Below, in pieces: positions 18,208 through 25,724 of a stretch of DNA of 64,000 bases. Source of the stretch: an uncultured Pseudophaeobacter sp. (lineage in GTDB: Bacteria > Pseudomonadota > Alphaproteobacteria > Rhodobacterales > Rhodobacteraceae); NCBI GenBank assembly GCA_905479575.1, contig CAJQNB010000069.1, forward strand, positions 1-64,000, read 5' to 3'. The translations under genes and the position numbers were made by a program. Position 1 is the stretch's first letter. Each line of letters begins with the position of its first letter. Under the pieces are notes generated by a model that did no database searches, had not been told where the DNA came from, and saw nothing but the letters and a program-made list of their open reading frames with translations.

Positions 18208-18256
18208 AAAAGGGCGTGCCAGCCAACTCCAGAGATGCGGCAGGGCACGCTCTTTT
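18208..18256. terminator. Long-stem bidirectional terminator between crotonase and HxlR genes
   Basis: AAAAGGGCGTGCC (18208-18220) pairs with GGCACGCTCTTTT (18244-18256) over 13 positions with one mismatch, with A's on the left and T's on the right. It sits between two convergent genes, so it can serve both. The 23-base loop is long for a terminator. Confidence 0.55.
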
Positions 18257-18314
18257 ATCCCCTTGGGGTGAGGCTCAGAAACCTGCAGGTCCAGTCCTGA
18301 ACTGAGGCGCAGTC

Positions 18315-18836
18315 CTAATGTTCGGTTCCGGTATCTGAGACTGGATCTGGGGCTGGATCTGAGGCTGGTGCCTGAATCGTTTCGTCTGGTGCAGCCTCGG
18401 AGAGGACCATCAGAACCGTTTTGTGGTTCAGCTCCTGGCCCGTGTTCTTATCGGTCAAAACCGGGTCCACTTGGGCACCGGTGTCGCGGGTGACAAAGGT
18501 AAAGGGAGCGGGCTCCTGGCTGGGCAGGTTGTGCTGGGCCCAGTCCTGCATCGCCAGCAGCACCGGGGCAAACTCTTTTCCAGAGGCGGTCAGGCGATAT
18601 TCATGGCGCAGGGGGCGTTCTTGATAGGGGCGCCGTTCCAGAACCCCCATGGCCTCCAGCCGCTTTAGCCGTTCGGCCAGCAGATGCCGGGTCACGCCCA
18701 GACGTTTCTGGAAAACATCGAACCGGCGCACCCCTAGGAAACATTCCCGTAGGATGAGCAGGGTCCAACGATCCCCAACCACCCCCATAGCGCGGGCAAG
18801 CGGACAGGTGTCACCAGTGAGATCATGCCATTTCAT
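18315..18836 (-). CDS. HxlR family winged-helix transcriptional regulator
   Basis: This 173-aa protein has the HxlR domain from its start: GDTCPLARAMGVVGDRWTLLILRECFLGVRRFDVFQKRLGVTRHLLAERLKRLEAMGVLERRPYQERPLR-type content, including the near-N-terminal Cys used for redox or electrophile sensing in some members. A C-terminal tail of about 60 residues is Pro/Asp/Ala-rich (APASDPAPDPVSD) and probably disordered. I took the ATG at 18836, preceded by AAGG, where HxlR homology begins. It is divergent from an alpha/beta hydrolase gene, and two matching operators lie between them. Confidence 0.9.
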   Translation of the reverse strand: MKWHDLTGDTCPLARAMGVVGDRWTLLILRECFLGVRRFDVFQKRLGVTRHLLAERLKRLEAMGVLERRPYQERPLRHEYRLTASGKEFAPVLLAMQDWAQHNLPSQEPAPFTFVTRDTGAQVDPVLTDKNTGQELNHKTVLMVLSEAAPDETIQAPASDPAPDPVSDTGTEH

Positions 18837-18856
18837 GGGCGGAACCTTAGCACGGA

Positions 18857-18886
18857 TTGACAGAGTTCTCAATTGGAACCGATAAT
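18857..18886 (+). promoter_or_regulatory. Sigma70-type promoter for the alpha/beta hydrolase gene
   Basis: TTGACA (18857-18862) is a perfect -35 element, followed after 18 bases by GATAAT (18881-18886), one mismatch from TATAAT. It reads toward the hydrolase gene starting at 18996. Such a near-consensus promoter is uncommon in this GC-rich window. Candidate HxlR operators occupy the spacer and the initiation region. Confidence 0.75.
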
Positions 18887-18905
18887 GAGTTCCAAATTAG
18901 AACTC
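18863..18905. promoter_or_regulatory. Two tandem HxlR-type operators
   Basis: Operator 2 is a perfect inverted repeat, GAGTTC (18887-18892)-N7-GAACTC (18900-18905). Operator 1 has the same left arm, GAGTTC (18863-18868), and an imperfect right arm, GAACCG (18876-18881). Their left arms are 24 bases apart. Operator 1 fills the promoter spacer and operator 2 begins right after the -10, so a bound regulator would block RNA polymerase. The adjacent HxlR gene is the natural candidate. Confidence 0.65.
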
Positions 18906-18995
18906 ATATCCGATTCGCGTGTCATACCGGGCACGCAGCGCCGGGCCAGCACGGTCTGGCACAGTCCGGCACAGAAACTTCGAGGAGGCCGCCAG

Positions 18996-19949
18996 ATGGT
19001 CACGACTTCAACTGCCCGCCCAAAGGTCAGCGCCACAGCGCAACCAGCAGCCGCCGCGAAATCCAAGCCGCGCCAAGCGCGTGCTCCTAAATGGTTTCAC
19101 CTCAGCACGGGGGCGCTCAGCCGGGTCAGCCCTGGGTTGGCCTCCGCCGTGTTTGCCTATTTGTTTACCCGGCCCCAGCGGCAAAAACTGCCGCGCCGGG
19201 AACGGGACTGGTTGCTTCAGGCGACGGCCACCCCTTTGAAATTGACCGACGGCACCCTGGTGCCGCTCTATGAATGGCGCGACGCGCGGCCCTTGGCGGG
19301 TGTGCGCGACGAAGCACCACTGCCGACGGTACTGCTGGTGCACGGCTTTGGTGGTCGCGCCGGACAGATGGGCGGTTTTGCGGCGCCCTTGGTGGCGGCC
19401 GGATATCGGGTGATTGCCTTTGATGCCCCGGCCCATGGGGCGGCGGCTGGAAGCCGCAGTTCGCTGCCGGAAATGTTGGAGGTGACGCAGCAGGTCGCCG
19501 CCCGGCTTGGCCCGCTGGCCGGGGTTGTGGCGCATTCCAACGGCGCGGCGGCGGTGATTGCGGCGCTCACGCGGGGGATGCAGGCTGACAGGGTGGCGCT
19601 TTTGGCGCCGATGCCGGATCTGGAAAGCTTTATCCAGCGTCTGGCCAGCCAGCTTGGCTTTTCTGCCAGCGTGGCAAAACGAGCGCAAAGCCGGGTGGAA
19701 GCACGCTATGGCCTGCCGATTTCGGCGCTAAAGGCCGCAACGCTCACCCCGCAGCTGACCTTGCCGACCTTGATCCTGCACGATAGCGGGGATCGGATAA
19801 TCCCCCTGCAGGAGGTCGAAGATCTGGCGCAGGTCTGGAAGGCTGCGCGGCTGGAGGTGAGTGACGGGCTGGGCCATAACCGCCTGCTGCGGGACGCGGC
19901 GGTGATTGCCTCGGTGGTTGCCCATTTGGGCGTGGCTACGCCGCGTTAG
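18996..19949 (+). CDS. Alpha/beta hydrolase
   Basis: This is a 317-aa alpha/beta-hydrolase fold protein. It has VLLVHGFGGRAGQMGGF (oxyanion-hole HGFGG), FDAPAHGAAAG, and a nucleophile elbow region that reads VVAHSNGAAAV (SxSxG-like, HSNGA: nucleophile Ser). The Asp in LILHDSGDRIIP and the His in DGLGHNRLL complete a plausible triad. An N-terminal stretch of about 40 Ala/Lys/Arg-rich residues precedes a hydrophobic patch. The ATG at 18996 has a GAGGAGG ribosome site; starts upstream would overlap the promoter. It is probably controlled by the divergent HxlR regulator. Substrate unknown. Confidence 0.85.
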   Translation: MVTTSTARPKVSATAQPAAAAKSKPRQARAPKWFHLSTGALSRVSPGLASAVFAYLFTRPQRQKLPRRERDWLLQATATPLKLTDGTLVPLYEWRDARPLAGVRDEAPLPTVLLVHGFGGRAGQMGGFAAPLVAAGYRVIAFDAPAHGAAAGSRSSLPEMLEVTQQVAARLGPLAGVVAHSNGAAAVIAALTRGMQADRVALLAPMPDLESFIQRLASQLGFSASVAKRAQSRVEARYGLPISALKAATLTPQLTLPTLILHDSGDRIIPLQEVEDLAQVWKAARLEVSDGLGHNRLLRDAAVIASVVAHLGVATPR

Positions 19950-20105
19950 CCGCCAGCTGAATGCGGCAGCTGACGGCTTGCATCTTGGCAGCGGCCCCGT
20001 GGGTCGGTTAGGTCTAGAGGCAGAGACAAACCACGAGGCAGAGAGGCAGAGGCGCACCGCAAGGGTTGGCCAGGCCCGCTCACCCGCCCAAAGGAGGCCC
20101 CCGCC

Positions 20106-20621
20106 ATGCAGATGAGTGACAGCAAAGAGATTGCCGCCCCCCCCGCCGAGGTCTACGCGGCCCTGCTGAACCCGGAGGTTCTGAAGGCCTGCGTCCCCGG
20201 CGCCCAAGAGGTGAACGGCAGTGTCGAAGAGGGCTTCGAGGCCTCGGTGACGCAGAAGGTCGGCCCGGTCAAAGCCACCTTCAAAGGCCAGGTCACCCTG
20301 TCGGATCTGATCGAGAACGAAAAGCTCACCATCACCGGCGAGGGCAAGGGCGGCGCGGCTGGCTTTGCCAAGGGCGGCGCGGTGGTCAGCCTGACCCCCT
20401 CTGAGACCGGCACCCTGTTGTCCTACGAGGTCGAGGCCAAGGTCGGCGGCAAGCTGGCGCAGCTGGGCAGCCGGATCATTGATGGTTTTGCCAAAAAGAT
20501 GGCGGATCAGTTCTTTGTCAACCTGCAGACCCATCTTGCCCCCGAAGAGGCCGAGGCCGAAGAGGATGCGGGCGAGGGTGAGGAGAAAAAGGGTTGGTTC
20601 AAAAAGATCACCGGGAATTAA
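20106..20621 (+). CDS. coxG: CoxG family protein (SRPBCC; carbon monoxide dehydrogenase subunit G)
   Basis: This 171-aa SRPBCC-fold protein begins MQMSDSKEIAAPPAEVYAAL and matches CoxG (PVKATFKGQVTLSD; GGKLAQLGSRIIDGFAKKMADQFF). In Oligotropha-type systems CoxG anchors CO dehydrogenase to the membrane; homologues without coxMSL genes, as here, are common in roseobacters and have unclear function. The C-terminus is an acidic Glu-rich linker (EEAEAEEDAGEGEEKK) ending in a short amphipathic GWFKKITGN, which may touch the membrane. A GGAGGC ribosome site precedes the ATG. It is followed by an ABC exporter. Confidence 0.9.
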   Translation: MQMSDSKEIAAPPAEVYAALLNPEVLKACVPGAQEVNGSVEEGFEASVTQKVGPVKATFKGQVTLSDLIENEKLTITGEGKGGAAGFAKGGAVVSLTPSETGTLLSYEVEAKVGGKLAQLGSRIIDGFAKKMADQFFVNLQTHLAPEEAEAEEDAGEGEEKKGWFKKITGN

Positions 20622-20694
20622 CCCGCAAACCAGCTCCGCTGACCACCCCGGCAGTTTGCCCGCAGGCCTGCCAAGGGCTGCGGTGAAAAATATC

Positions 20695-20722
20695 TCTGCG
20701 CAGGCGCACATATGTCTGCGCA
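20695..20722 (+). promoter_or_regulatory. Direct repeat upstream of the ABC exporter operon
   Basis: TCTGCGCA occurs at 20695-20702 and again at 20715-20722, 20 bases apart (two helical turns), about 90 bases before the ABC ATPase start. Spacing on the same DNA face suggests a regulator site, but no regulator gene is adjacent. Confidence 0.3.
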
Positions 20723-20809
20723 TGTCTTTGTGCTCCCGCTTACTGGTCGTGGCCTCTTGCGCTGGGTAGGGTGCAGCAGAATTGAAGCCTTTTGATCAAG
20801 GGAGGTCCC

Positions 20810-21739
20810 ATGGCGGCGATCCTGACCATTTCCGATCTGCGCAAATCTTATGAGGGCGGCTTTGAAGCGCTCAAAGGGGTTTCGTTGGATATTGATGAGG
20901 GTGAAATCCTTGCCCTGCTGGGGCCAAATGGCGCTGGCAAGACCACGTTGATCTCGACCGTTTGCGGGATCACCACCCCCACCTCTGGGTCCGTGAAGGT
21001 GGGAGGACATTGTATCCTGACCGACTTTCGCGCCGCCCGCGCGCTCATCGGGCTGGTACCGCAGGAGATCAATCTCGAACCCTTTGAAAAGGTGATCAAC
21101 TCGGTGCGGTTTTCGCGCGGCCTGTTTGGCAAGCCCCGCAATGAGCCGCTGATCGAAGACATCCTGAAAAAGCTGTCGCTCTGGGATAAGCGCAACGCCC
21201 AGGTCAAAGAGCTGTCCGGCGGCATGAAACGGCGGGTGCTGATCGCCAAGGCGCTGGCCCATGAACCGCGGGTTTTGTTCCTGGATGAACCCACCGCGGG
21301 GGTTGATGTCGAGCTGCGCAAAGACATGTGGGACGTGGTGCGGGAGCTGAAAGGCAACGGTGTGACCATCATCCTGACCACCCATTACATCGAAGAGGCC
21401 GAGGCAATTGCCGACCGCGTCGGGGTGATTGCCGATGGCCAGATTCTGTTGGTCAAAGACAAGGACGAGTTGATGGCGCAGCTGGGCAAAAAGCAGCTCT
21501 GCGTGCACCTTTCCGCGCCAATCACCGAGGTCCCCGCCAGCCTGGCACAGCATGACCTGGCGCTGAGTGAGGCAGGTGATGCGCTGATTTACACCTATGA
21601 CACCAAGGCCGACCGCACCGGCATCACCGCGCTGTTGAACGATGTGGCCAGTGCTGGCCTGGTGTTGGCGGATGTCTCCACCCGGCAATCCAGCCTTGAA
21701 GATATTTTTGTCGGCCTCGTGTCAGGAGAGAAGTCATGA
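20810..21739 (+). CDS. ABC-2 type transporter ATP-binding protein
   Basis: This is the 309-aa ATPase subunit of an ABC exporter. The Walker A motif is GPNGAGKTT (about 40-48), the signature LSGGMKRRV, Walker [13 protein letters not shown] and the switch His in [10 protein letters not shown]. The C-terminal 80 residues form the extension typical of CcmA/DrrA-like ATPases. A GGGAGG site precedes the ATG at 20810. It overlaps the permease gene by 4 bases (ATGA). The pair resembles YadG/YadH-type exporters; substrate not known. Confidence 0.93.
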   Translation: MAAILTISDLRKSYEGGFEALKGVSLDIDEGEILALLGPNGAGKTTLISTVCGITTPTSGSVKVGGHCILTDFRAARALIGLVPQEINLEPFEKVINSVRFSRGLFGKPRNEPLIEDILKKLSLWDKRNAQVKELSGGMKRRVLIAKALAHEPRVLFLDEPTAGVDVELRKDMWDVVRELKGNGVTIILTTHYIEEAEAIADRVGVIADGQILLVKDKDELMAQLGKKQLCVHLSAPITEVPASLAQHDLALSEAGDALIYTYDTKADRTGITALLNDVASAGLVLADVSTRQSSLEDIFVGLVSGEKS

Positions 21740-22497
21740 ACTGGACAGCTATCTGGTCAATATACCGCTTTGAAATGACACGGTTCTTCCGCACTTTGTT
21801 CCAGAGCTTTCTGTCGCCTGTGCTGTCGACATCCTTGTATTTTGTGGTCTTTGGTGCCGCCATTGGCAGCCGCATTGATCAGGTGGATGGCATCGCCTAC
21901 GGCGCCTTTATTGTCCCCGGCCTGATCATGCTCAGTGTGATGACGCAGAGTATTTCCAACGCCTCGTTTGGCATCTATTTCCCCAAGTTTATCGGCACGA
22001 TTTACGAGCTGTTGTCAGCGCCGATAAATTTTCTGGAGATCGTGCTGGGATATGTGGGCGCGGCGGCAACCAAGGCCTTGTTCATTGGCGTTGTCATCCT
22101 GGCCACCTCAACCCTGTTTGTGGATATCTCAATCGCCCACCCCTTTGCCATGGTGGTGTTTCTGGTGCTGACCTGCCTCAGCTTTGCGCTGATGGGGTTT
22201 ATCATCGGCATCTGGGCAAAGAATTTTGAGCAGTTGCAGCTGGTGCCGCTGCTGATCGTGACGCCGCTGGTTTTCCTGGGGGGATCGTTTTATTCGATCT
22301 CCATGCTGCCACCGATCTGGCAGAAAATTACCATGTTCAACCCGGTGGTCTATCTGATTTCCGGCTTTCGCTGGTCCTTCTTTGGCACCTCGGATGTGCC
22401 GGTGGGTTCCAGCCTGATGGCAATTGGCCTGTTTACAGCGCTTTGCCTTGGGGTGATCTGGTGGATCTTCAAGACCGGCTGGCGTATCCGCTCCTGA
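21736..22497 (+). CDS. ABC-2 type transporter permease
   Basis: This 253-aa inner-membrane protein has six predicted membrane segments ([116 protein letters not shown]). The EXE-like amphipathic region and the overall pattern fit the ABC2_membrane family, YadH group. It is the partner of the ATPase encoded just upstream, with overlapping codons. A hairpin follows at 22561-22582. Confidence 0.93.
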   Translation: MNWTAIWSIYRFEMTRFFRTLFQSFLSPVLSTSLYFVVFGAAIGSRIDQVDGIAYGAFIVPGLIMLSVMTQSISNASFGIYFPKFIGTIYELLSAPINFLEIVLGYVGAAATKALFIGVVILATSTLFVDISIAHPFAMVVFLVLTCLSFALMGFIIGIWAKNFEQLQLVPLLIVTPLVFLGGSFYSISMLPPIWQKITMFNPVVYLISGFRWSFFGTSDVPVGSSLMAIGLFTALCLGVIWWIFKTGWRIRS

Positions 22498-22560
22498 GTG
22501 CTGTGCCGGATTGGCCTAACGGTAGGAAATGCAAATAAAAAGACTGACAATTAAGCAAAG

Positions 22561-22582
22561 GCTTCCGGCCTGGGCCGGGAGC
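22561..22582 (+). terminator. Hairpin after the ABC exporter operon
   Basis: GCTTCCGGCC (22561-22570) and GGCCGGGAGC (22573-22582) form a long stem with one G-T pair and a tight loop, 64 bases after the permease stop. No strong T-run follows, so it may be Rho-assisted or a repeat element. Confidence 0.45.
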
Positions 22583-22680
22583 GTTGCAAATATACACAGA
22601 CACCCCCGGATTTTGACCGGAACAGGTTTTGTATCGGCGCCTCCCTTGTTTCACCCCCTACGGCGATCTACATCGGCGCA

Positions 22681-23478
22681 ATGATGTTGCGCTTACCCTT
22701 TTTGAAAAAACCGCCCCTCGTCTCTGTTGTGCGCCTGTCCGGGGCCATTGGCATGGCCGGGCGTGGCGCCCTGAACGATGCGTCGCTGGCGCCGGTGCTG
22801 GAAGCGGCCTTTAGCAAGGGCAAGCCAGACGCTGTGGCGTTGGAGATCAACTCTCCCGGTGGCTCGCCGGTGCAAAGCTCGCTGATTGGCGCGCGCATTC
22901 GGCGCCTGGCAGAGGAAAAGGACGTCCCTGTCTTTGCCTTTGTCGAGGATGTCGCGGCCTCGGGGGGCTATTGGCTGGCGGTTGCAGCGGATGAGATCTG
23001 GGCCGATGCCAGCTCGATTGTGGGCTCTATTGGGGTGATCTCTGCGGGCTTTGGCGCCCAGGAGCTGCTCAACCGACATGGGGTTGAGCGCCGGGTCTAT
23101 ACCGCAGGCGAAAGCAAATCCATGCTCGACCCGTTTCAGGCAGAAGACCCGGAAGACGTTGCCCGTCTCAAGGGCTTGCTGGGCGATATACATGACAATT
23201 TCATCGATCACGTCACCGACCGGCGTGGCGATAAGCTCGACGGCAGTCATAAGCTGTTCACCGGCGAGATCTGGCTGGCCAAACGGGCCGCTGAGCTGGG
23301 CTTGATCGATGGGATCGGCCATATCAAGCCGACATTGATGGCGCGCTTTGGCGACAAGGTGAAGCTGCGGCGCTACGGCGTCAAAAAACCCTTCCTGAGC
23401 CGGTTTGGTATCGAACTGGCCAAAGATGTCGTCGCGGGCATCGAGGAGCGTGCGGATTTCGCGCGTTTTGGGCTGTGA
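22681..23478 (+). CDS. sppA: S49 family signal peptide peptidase-like protease
   Basis: This is a 265-aa short S49 peptidase of the single-domain SppA/SohB type. The ClpP-like fold residues are visible: INSPGGSPVQSS, the nucleophile Ser94 in VAASGGYWLA, SIVGSIGVISAGFG, and the general-base Lys146 in AGESKSMLDPF. These enzymes clear cleaved signal peptides or membrane proteins. There is only a weak hydrophobic N-terminus and no clear transmembrane segment, so membrane attachment is uncertain. A small Cys-rich membrane protein follows with a 1-base gap, and then the antiporter. Confidence 0.88.
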   Translation: MMLRLPFLKKPPLVSVVRLSGAIGMAGRGALNDASLAPVLEAAFSKGKPDAVALEINSPGGSPVQSSLIGARIRRLAEEKDVPVFAFVEDVAASGGYWLAVAADEIWADASSIVGSIGVISAGFGAQELLNRHGVERRVYTAGESKSMLDPFQAEDPEDVARLKGLLGDIHDNFIDHVTDRRGDKLDGSHKLFTGEIWLAKRAAELGLIDGIGHIKPTLMARFGDKVKLRRYGVKKPFLSRFGIELAKDVVAGIEERADFARFGL

Positions 23479-23479
23479 A

Positions 23480-23653
23480 GTGATTTTTAAGATTGTAACC
23501 CTGTTTTTGGTGGTCATAGCGGTGCTGGCTATGTTCGGAAAGTTTACCTTTCCCGGGCAAAAAAGACTGCAATCCGCGCGCTGCTCCTCTTGTGGGCGGT
23601 TCAAGATTGGCAAAGGCCCCTGTGGCTGCAAGTTAAAAGGACCGCGCAAATGA
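23480..23653 (+). CDS. Small membrane protein with a Cys-rich (zinc-ribbon-like) tail
   Basis: This 57-aa protein starts from GTG at 23480. Residues 1-20 (MIFKIVTLFLVVIAVLAMFG) are one membrane segment, followed by a basic tail with CSSCGRFKIGKGPCGC. The CxxC-x8-CxC arrangement could bind one Zn2+ or Fe. It begins one base after the S49 peptidase stop, and its TGA overlaps the ATG of the antiporter (ATGA), so the three are translationally linked. This kind of short protein recurs as a conserved hypothetical in roseobacters; function unknown. Confidence 0.72.
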   Translation: MIFKIVTLFLVVIAVLAMFGKFTFPGQKRLQSARCSSCGRFKIGKGPCGCKLKGPRK

Positions 23654-24606
23654 TGCCGTGGCTGCTTTGTGGGTTGGGTCTGGTGATCCTGCTTTTGGCT
23701 GGGGATGCACTGGTACGTGGTGCGGTGAACCTATCGCTGCGCCTTGGGGTGCCTGCCTTGATCGTCAGCCTGACGATTGTGGCCTTTGGCACCTCTGCGC
23801 CTGAGCTGCTGATCGCGATCAAAGCGGTTGCAGAAAACGCCGATGGCATTGCAATGGGCAATGTGGTGGGCTCCAATACCGCCAACATTCTGATGGTTCT
23901 GGGCATTCCTGCCATCCTAGCCACTCTGCATACCAGCCAATGTGACAGCCGCAAAAGCTATGTGCTGATGCTTCTGGCCTCTGTCTTGTTCATTGGTCTG
24001 TCGATGTGTGGCACCCTGACGATCTGGTCTGGGTTGATCCTGCTAACGGCCCTGGCGCTGTTTCTGGGCGATGCCTTTCGCGATGCACGCAGCCATCGAA
24101 AAAACTGTTGCAGCGGCGACGAGGATGAACCGCTGGAGGGGCTGGAAGAAGCCGACCCCAGCATGCCGGTCTGGAAGATTGCGATCTTTCTTGGGCTGGG
24201 CCTGATCGGCCTGCCGCTGGGCGCGGATCTTTTGGTGGATCATGCCACGATCATCGCCCGCATGTACCAAGTCAGCGAGCCGGTCATTGGCCTGACCCTG
24301 GTTGCCATTGGGACCTCGCTGCCCGAACTCGCCACCACGGTTATGGCAACCCTGCGCAAACAGGCGGATGTGGCGCTGGGCAATGTCATCGGCTCCAATA
24401 TGTTCAACCTGTTGGCCATCATCGGCATTGCCACCCTGATCGGACCGATCACCGTGGATCCTGAATTCCTGCGCTTTGACCTTTGGGTCATGCTTGGTGC
24501 CTCGCTGCTGATCTTCCCTTTTGTGTTCTTCAAAAAGAACATCACCCGACTTTGGGGCTTTGGCCTGACGGGGCTTTACATCGGATATATCCTGGTGCTG
24601 TTTTGA
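23650..24606 (+). CDS. Calcium/sodium antiporter (CaCA family, YrbG type)
   Basis: This 318-aa inner-membrane exchanger has the internal duplication of CaCA proteins. Repeat 1 contains AFGTSAPELLIAIKAV and GNVVGSNTANILMVLG. Repeat 2 contains AIGTSLPELATTVMAT and GNVIGSNMFNLLAIIG. The Glu in each PEL is an ion ligand. About ten membrane segments are expected. The central cytoplasmic loop (about 160-190) carries CCSGDEDEPLEGLEEADPS, an acidic stretch. The start is ATG 23650, overlapping the upstream stop codon. Likely role: Ca2+ export driven by Na+ or H+. Confidence 0.93.
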   Translation: MMPWLLCGLGLVILLLAGDALVRGAVNLSLRLGVPALIVSLTIVAFGTSAPELLIAIKAVAENADGIAMGNVVGSNTANILMVLGIPAILATLHTSQCDSRKSYVLMLLASVLFIGLSMCGTLTIWSGLILLTALALFLGDAFRDARSHRKNCCSGDEDEPLEGLEEADPSMPVWKIAIFLGLGLIGLPLGADLLVDHATIIARMYQVSEPVIGLTLVAIGTSLPELATTVMATLRKQADVALGNVIGSNMFNLLAIIGIATLIGPITVDPEFLRFDLWVMLGASLLIFPFVFFKKNITRLWGFGLTGLYIGYILVLF

Positions 24607-24645
24607 TCGCGGCAGCTGCTCTGCAGCAGTGAGAGGGAGCAAAAG

Positions 24646-25422
24646 ATGCGTGCATTGGTAACAGGGGCGGGCAAGCGGCTTGGCCGGGCCATGGCGCTCA
24701 AGCTGGCGGCAGAAGGCTATGATGTAGCGGTGCATTACGACCAGTCCGCCGCAGCCGCGGAGGACGTCGCTCAGGAAATCCGCGCCTTGGGGCGTCAGGC
24801 AGTCACCCTGCAGGCGGATCTGCTCTGCCAGCAGGCCAGCCGGGACCTGCTGCCCCATGCGGCCACTGCTCTGGGCGGTGCCATCACCTGCCTGGTGAAC
24901 AATGCGTCGATTTTTGAACCAGACCTGCTGGAAACCGCCAGCACCACCAGCTGGGACCGTGCCTTTGACAGCAATCTGCGCGCACCTTTTCTGCTGACCC
25001 AGGCGATGGCGGCGCAAACTGTCGCGCTGCCCACAGACGCGACGGGAGAGCCACAGGCCTGGGGGCTGGTGGTCAATATGATTGATCAGCGCGTGCGCAA
25101 CCTGACGCCTGATTTCATCAGCTACACCCTGGCCAAATCAGCGCTTTGGACCCTGACGCAGACTGCAGCCCAGGCGCTGGCCCCAAGAATTCGCGTCAAC
25201 GGGATCGGACCGGGTCCAACCCTGGCCAATGCCCATCAAAGCAGTGAGACCTTTGCCAAACAGCGGGCTGCGACCATCCTGCGGCGCGGTGTCGATCCGG
25301 CGGATATTACCGCGGCCCTAGGCTATCTGCTCACCGCGCGGGCGGTGACAGGACAGCTCATTTGCGTCGATAGCGGCGAACACTTGGGCTGGGCCGAGAG
25401 CGAGAATTTTGACTGCGGCTGA
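24646..25422 (+). CDS. PTR1/FolM-like SDR (probable pteridine or dihydromonapterin reductase)
   Basis: This 258-aa SDR differs from classical members in the way pteridine reductases do. The cofactor motif is GAGKRLG (residues 7-13), with Arg in the third variable position as in NADPH-dependent PTR1/FolM. The catalytic Ser is replaced by Asp (NMIDQRV, D147), followed by Tyr160 and Lys164 (YTLAK), and then IRVNGIGPGP. This Asp-Tyr-Lys triad is the mark of leishmanial PTR1 and bacterial FolM. The likely reaction is reduction of a dihydropterin or dihydrofolate to the tetrahydro form. AGAGGGAGC precedes the ATG. Confidence 0.8.
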   Translation: MRALVTGAGKRLGRAMALKLAAEGYDVAVHYDQSAAAAEDVAQEIRALGRQAVTLQADLLCQQASRDLLPHAATALGGAITCLVNNASIFEPDLLETASTTSWDRAFDSNLRAPFLLTQAMAAQTVALPTDATGEPQAWGLVVNMIDQRVRNLTPDFISYTLAKSALWTLTQTAAQALAPRIRVNGIGPGPTLANAHQSSETFAKQRAATILRRGVDPADITAALGYLLTARAVTGQLICVDSGEHLGWAESENFDCG

Positions 25423-25517
25423 TTGCTGGCACAATTACCCTAGGGAAAGTTGTGCACGTTTGGTGGTGTCGTCACAGATCCGTTACAAAAGAGTCTTTGT
25501 TTTCAAAAACTTGACAG

Positions 25518-25554
25518 GTAACTAAAAAAGTTTCCTTTAGTTTCAGGTTGTTAC
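25518..25554. promoter_or_regulatory. Nested inverted repeat with a -35-like element
   Basis: The inner arms AACTAAA (25520-25526) and TTTAGTT (25536-25542) are perfect with a 9-base spacer. The outer arms GTAAC (25518-25522) and GTTAC (25550-25554) add partial symmetry. TTGACA (25511-25516) lies just upstream, so the repeat would sit in the promoter spacer and start region. Candidate operator; no adjacent regulator gene. Confidence 0.4.
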
Positions 25555-25637
25555 AAATTAGCCTAAAAATTAAGCAGTGGTGAATTTCCCGCGCGAAATA
25601 AGGGAAAAGCGGGGATAGCCCAAAGATATCTTCAGGC

Positions 25638-25646
25638 TTATCCACA
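25638..25646 (+). promoter_or_regulatory. Single consensus DnaA box
   Basis: TTATCCACA matches the DnaA box consensus exactly, 79 bases before uvrC. Only one is present, so it is not an origin. DnaA-dependent regulation of the DNA-repair gene or chance are the options. Confidence 0.35.
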
Positions 25647-25724
25647 GGGGTGGTGGATTTGTTCAGGGCTTGAACCCGACGGTGGGTCATTGCAGCCGGG
25701 CGTTGGGAATCATATCACTGTGGC

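Larger units (their letters stand above)
25423..25724. other. AT-rich 302-base intergenic region before uvrC
   Basis: No convincing gene is seen. The central part is unusually AT-rich for this window. It holds TTGACA at 25511-25516, a nested inverted repeat at 25518-25554 (see next entry) and a consensus DnaA box, TTATCCACA, at 25638-25646. It must contain the uvrC promoter, but the distance from the TTGACA to the start codon (about 210 bases) leaves room for a leader RNA. Confidence 0.6.

Noticed and set aside
25472-25690. 72-codon minus-strand frame in the uvrC upstream gap
   Set aside because: No ribosome site and no recognisable content; the region is better explained as regulatory DNA.
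25423-25724. Chromosomal replication origin
   Set aside because: An AT-rich stretch with one consensus DnaA box is suggestive, but a single box and no dnaA, dnaN, parAB or gidA nearby do not make an origin. The hemE gene in the window also lacks the neighbouring genes seen at Caulobacter-type origins.
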